Shown: piece by piece, positions 61,553 to 64,000 of the stretch
Layout of the letters: each line of letters opens with the position of its first letter
Numbering within the stretch: position 1 is the stretch's first letter
Assembly (NCBI GenBank): GCA_963733935.1
Contig: CAVTEQ010000018.1
Coordinates: 62,001-126,000, forward strand
Reading direction: 5' to 3'
Length of the DNA stretch: 64,000 nucleotides
Source of the DNA: JAHFUA01 sp963733935
GTDB taxonomy: Bacteria; Acidobacteriota; Terriglobia; Terriglobales; Acidobacteriaceae
The notes under the pieces: model-generated
Seen by the model: the letters and a program-made list of their open reading frames with translations, nothing else
Told to the model about the DNA's origin: nothing
The model's database searches: none
Translations under genes and position numbers: made by a program

Positions 61553-62540
61553 GTGATACAACCGCCGTCGGTGCCAGGACCGACCTTTCCCATCAAGCTT
61601 GCCGTTTCCGCCGAGCACGCGGGCGAGCGTCTCGACCGTTTCCTGGTTTTGCAGGCGCCGGAGGTTAGCCGCGCGCGCCTTCAGCAACTGATCGCCAATG
61701 GCCAAGTGCAGCGTGAATGGCGCCAACGCCAAGCCCTCGCTGCGGCTGCGCGAGAAGGATCAAGTCGAAGTGCTGGGCTCGCCCGCGCCTCCGCCGCTCA
61801 AGGCTTTCGCGGAAGATATCCCTCTGGATGTGGTTTACGAAGACGACGCGCTGGCGGTGATCAACAAGCCCGCGGGCATGATCGTGCATGCCGGCGCCGG
61901 CGCGCGCTCGCGCCGCGGCACGCTGGTGAACGCGCTGCTGCACCGCTTCGCTTCGCTCTCGGGCGTTGGCGGCGAGTTGCGCCCCGGCATCGTGCATCGC
62001 CTGGACAAGGACACCAGCGGGCTGATCGTGGTGGCGAAAAGCGACCTCGCGCATCGCCGCCTGGCGGAGCAGTTCTCGCAGCGCGCGGTGAAGAAGACGT
62101 ACCTCGCGCTGGTGCACGGCTGGATGAAGCAGGAGCGGGGCACCATCACCAGCGCCATCGGGCGCGACCGCGTGCGGCGCACCCGCATGACCACCCGCGC
62201 CCGCGGCGGGCGGGAAGCCATTTCGCACTGGCGAGTTTTGCGCCGCATTCACTCCCGATTCGGCAAATTTTCACAATTGGAACTTAAGATCGATACCGGC
62301 CGCACCCACCAGATTCGCGTCCATCTGGCCGCGCTCGGCCATCCTGTCGTTGGCGACGCCCTCTACGGAGCGCCGCGGGAACTGAAGGACAGGAGCGGAA
62401 GTAAGCTGGCGCTGGGGAGAAACTTTCTTCATGCTGCAGCCATCGAATTTAAGCATCCCCGCACCGGCGCGCCCCTTCGTCTCGCGCGGCCCTTGCCGCC
62501 CGAATTGGAGAACTTTCTAAGCAATCTCGAACGCGAGTGA
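61553..62540 (+). pseudogene. rluD: 23S rRNA pseudouridine synthase, RluD type, one frameshift
   Basis: Isomerises uridines of helix 69 in 23S rRNA. From GTG 61553: LAVSAEHAGERLDRFLVLQA, VSRARLQQLIANGQVQ (S4-like domain), then the frame shifts to VNGANAKPSLRLREKDQVEV. One extra C at about 61712 explains it. The catalytic domain has DDALAVINKPAGMIVHAGAG, RPGIVHRLDKDTSGLIVVAK (catalytic Asp in HRLDKDTSG), THQIRVHLAALGHPVVGDAL and NFLHAAAIEFKHPRTGAPLR. Corrected length about 329. A sequence error is likely. Confidence 0.92.
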
Positions 62541-62551
62541 ATACGGCTATA

Positions 62552-63604
62552 ATGAAATCACAGATGAAAACGCTTTCCTTGTTGGTCCTTCTGCTGGGGA
62601 TTTTGGTAATTGGCGCCGCTTCACAGAATGTCCCGGCCTCGGCCGGCAGCCCGACGGGCGCCGCTCCGGCTGCGAGCCCGGCTGCGCCGCCGCCCAGCTT
62701 CTCCTCGCCGGTGGTGGCCCCCAAGAAAGTGCAAGAGACCAAACCGGCGGACGACGATGCGGACGCGGTCGCAACCTTCCGCAAGCGCGTCGATGAAGTC
62801 AACGTCATCTTCACCGTGACCGACAAGCACGGCCACTTCATCAAAGATTTGAAGAAAGATGACATCCGCGTGCTGGACGACCACAAGCCGCCTTCGTCGG
62901 TGGTGGAGTTCCGCAGCGAAACCGACCTGCCGCTGCGGGTCGGGCTGCTGGTCGACGCCAGCAATTCCATCCGCGACCGCTTCCGCTTCGAGCAGGAAGC
63001 GGCCATGTACTTCCTTTCGCAGGTGGTTCGGCCGAAGTCGGACGAGGCGTTTGTCCTCGGTTTCGACACCACCGCCGAGATCACCCAGGACTTCACCGAT
63101 AACGCCGAGAAGCTCTCCCACGGCGTGCGCATGCTGCGTCCCGGGGGCGGCACCGCGATGTACGACGCCATTTATTATGCCTGCCGCGACAAGCTGATGA
63201 AGGCGCACACCAACGGCCCCGTGCGCCGCGCCATTATTCTGGTAAGCGATGGTGAGGACAACCAGAGCCGCGTCACTCTGGGCGAGACCATCGAAATGGC
63301 ACAGCGGGCTGAAGTCATCCTCTATGCCATCAGCACCAACATCAGCAACATCAAGATGCGCGGCGACAAGATCATGGAGAAGATGGCCGAAGCCACCGGC
63401 GGACGCGCCTTCTTCCCCTTCAAGATCGAGGATGTGTCCAACGCCTTCGCCGAAATTCAGGACGAGCTGCGCAGCCAGTACGCCGTAGCCTACAAGCCCG
63501 CGGACTTCCAGGCCGACGGCCGCTACCGCGCCATCGACATCGCCTCCGACAACAAGAAGTACCATGTGCGCGCGCGCAAGGGGTATTTCGCGCCCACGCA
63601 GTAA
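62552..63604 (+). CDS. VWFA-domain protein of the acidobacterial type, exported, 350 aa
   Basis: A signal peptide (MKTLSLLVLLLGILVIGAAS) is followed by a Pro/Ala linker and a beta domain (EVNVIFTVTDKHGHFIKDLK, DDIRVLDDHKPPSSVVEFRS) and a von Willebrand A domain: LPLRVGLLVDASNSIRDRFR (MIDAS DxSxS), RRAIILVSDGEDNQSRVTLG, EIQDELRSQYAVAYKPADFQ. It matches the 'VWFA-related Acidobacterial domain' family as I know it. Start codon is uncertain: GTG 62537 overlaps the rluD stop (GTGA), ATG 62552 and 62564 also fit. Probably exposed in the periplasm, with unknown partner. Confidence 0.9.
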   Translation: MKSQMKTLSLLVLLLGILVIGAASQNVPASAGSPTGAAPAASPAAPPPSFSSPVVAPKKVQETKPADDDADAVATFRKRVDEVNVIFTVTDKHGHFIKDLKKDDIRVLDDHKPPSSVVEFRSETDLPLRVGLLVDASNSIRDRFRFEQEAAMYFLSQVVRPKSDEAFVLGFDTTAEITQDFTDNAEKLSHGVRMLRPGGGTAMYDAIYYACRDKLMKAHTNGPVRRAIILVSDGEDNQSRVTLGETIEMAQRAEVILYAISTNISNIKMRGDKIMEKMAEATGGRAFFPFKIEDVSNAFAEIQDELRSQYAVAYKPADFQADGRYRAIDIASDNKKYHVRARKGYFAPTQ

Positions 63605-63634
63605 GGGCAGCAGTTAGCGCTTAGCATTTAGCCT

Positions 63635-64000
63635 GTGGCTTTCTGTGCGAGCTTGCAGCTTTTCCGACCACTCCGTCGGGTTGTTCCATTTGTACTGCTG
63701 CTCTGTGTCGTCGCCTGGGCCGAAGAGCAACCACCGCGGGCGATCACTGACCTCAAGCCCACCCTCATCCTAATTTCGATTGACGGCTTTCGCTACGATT
63801 ACCTCGACAAGTACAGCGCGCCGGCGCTGCAACGCCTGGCTGCCACCGGCGTGCGCGCCCAGGCCATGCAGCCGAGCTTTCCTACCTATACCTTTCCCAA
63901 CCATTACACTCTCGTGACCGGCCTCTATCCGGCGCACCACGGGATCGTGGGCAACGAGATGTACGATCCCGATTTCGACGCCACCTTCGTGTACAAGGAC
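63635..64000 (+). CDS. Nucleotide pyrophosphatase/phosphodiesterase-like protein, truncated by the window end
   Basis: From GTG 63635: a signal-like stretch (RRVVPFVLLLCVVAWA), then LKPTLILISIDGFRYDYLDK with the first metal-binding Asp of the alkaline-phosphatase fold, APALQRLAATGVRAQAMQPS, FPTYTFPNHYTLVTGLYPAH (nucleophilic Thr region, N-x-Y-T-L-V-T-G-x-Y-P), HGIVGNEMYDPDF. This is the ectonucleotide pyrophosphatase/phosphodiesterase (NPP) pattern. Only the first 122 residues are present. Upstream lies a half repeat (GCAGTTAGCGCTTAGCATTT). Confidence 0.88.
   Translation, partial: MAFCASLQLFRPLRRVVPFVLLLCVVAWAEEQPPRAITDLKPTLILISIDGFRYDYLDKYSAPALQRLAATGVRAQAMQPSFPTYTFPNHYTLVTGLYPAHHGIVGNEMYDPDFDATFVYKD

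Overview
This is a GC-rich chromosomal window from a bacterium that is most probably an Acidobacteriota member (Terriglobia / Koribacter-like). That placement is inferred from gene content: a VWFA-domain protein of the acidobacterial type, an Oar-like TonB-dependent receptor with an N-terminal carboxypeptidase-regulatory domain, a Ser/Thr kinase fused to a TolB-like propeller, DUF2911 and FecR proteins, and very many intergenic palindromes of types common in these genomes. No tRNA, rRNA, CRISPR array, prophage or insertion sequence was found.

Layout. 0-4.5 kb: small hypotheticals, glgC and an outer-membrane-type protein. 4.5-12 kb: the methylmalonyl-CoA mutase large subunit, a GNAT enzyme, a 53-residue protein with ten cysteines, then the glycine cleavage system gcvT-gcvH-gcvPA-gcvPB, with both P subunits frameshifted. 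12-14.4 kb: FmdB-like zinc ribbon, an RHH antitoxin, DUF2911, FecR and hicBA. 14.4-20.3 kb: a minus-strand beta-oxidation operon in the fadN-fadA-fadE order, with a candidate promoter and a TGTGA-N6-TCACA site upstream. 20.3-24.5 kb: Nudix, patatin, a DUF4145-like protein and lgt. 24.5-30.5 kb (minus): infC-rpmI-rplT-pheS-pheT-(zapB-like)-zapA followed by a 6S RNA candidate. 30.5-34.3 kb: VOC protein, mtaB, response regulator, zinc ribbon and rpsU. 34.3-43.4 kb: TonB receptor, DUF711, a mobA/mlaF-like pair, a BON lipoprotein and prepilin peptidase. 43.5-50.3 kb: secreted and TPR proteins, a decayed glycine-oxidase-like gene, an ACT protein and an LptF-LptG fusion. 50.5-58 kb: ABC exporter, methyltransferase, kinase, pyruvoyl arginine decarboxylase and a LysR regulator. 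58.3-64 kb: glnA, two toxin-antitoxin pairs, rluD, a VWA protein and the start of a nucleotide pyrophosphatase-like gene.

Two signals cut across the window. First, almost every gap of 60-180 bases, including gaps inside operons, holds a long imperfect palindrome. At least a dozen unrelated sequence families are present, and their arms are built from near-tandem 8-10-mers. Some have become part of proteins (mtaB, the FecR tail, the tail of the protein at 56540-57019). Second, about ten otherwise intact housekeeping genes carry a single-base indel, mostly +1. This looks more like consensus error than biology, so the frameshifted genes are probably functional in the organism.
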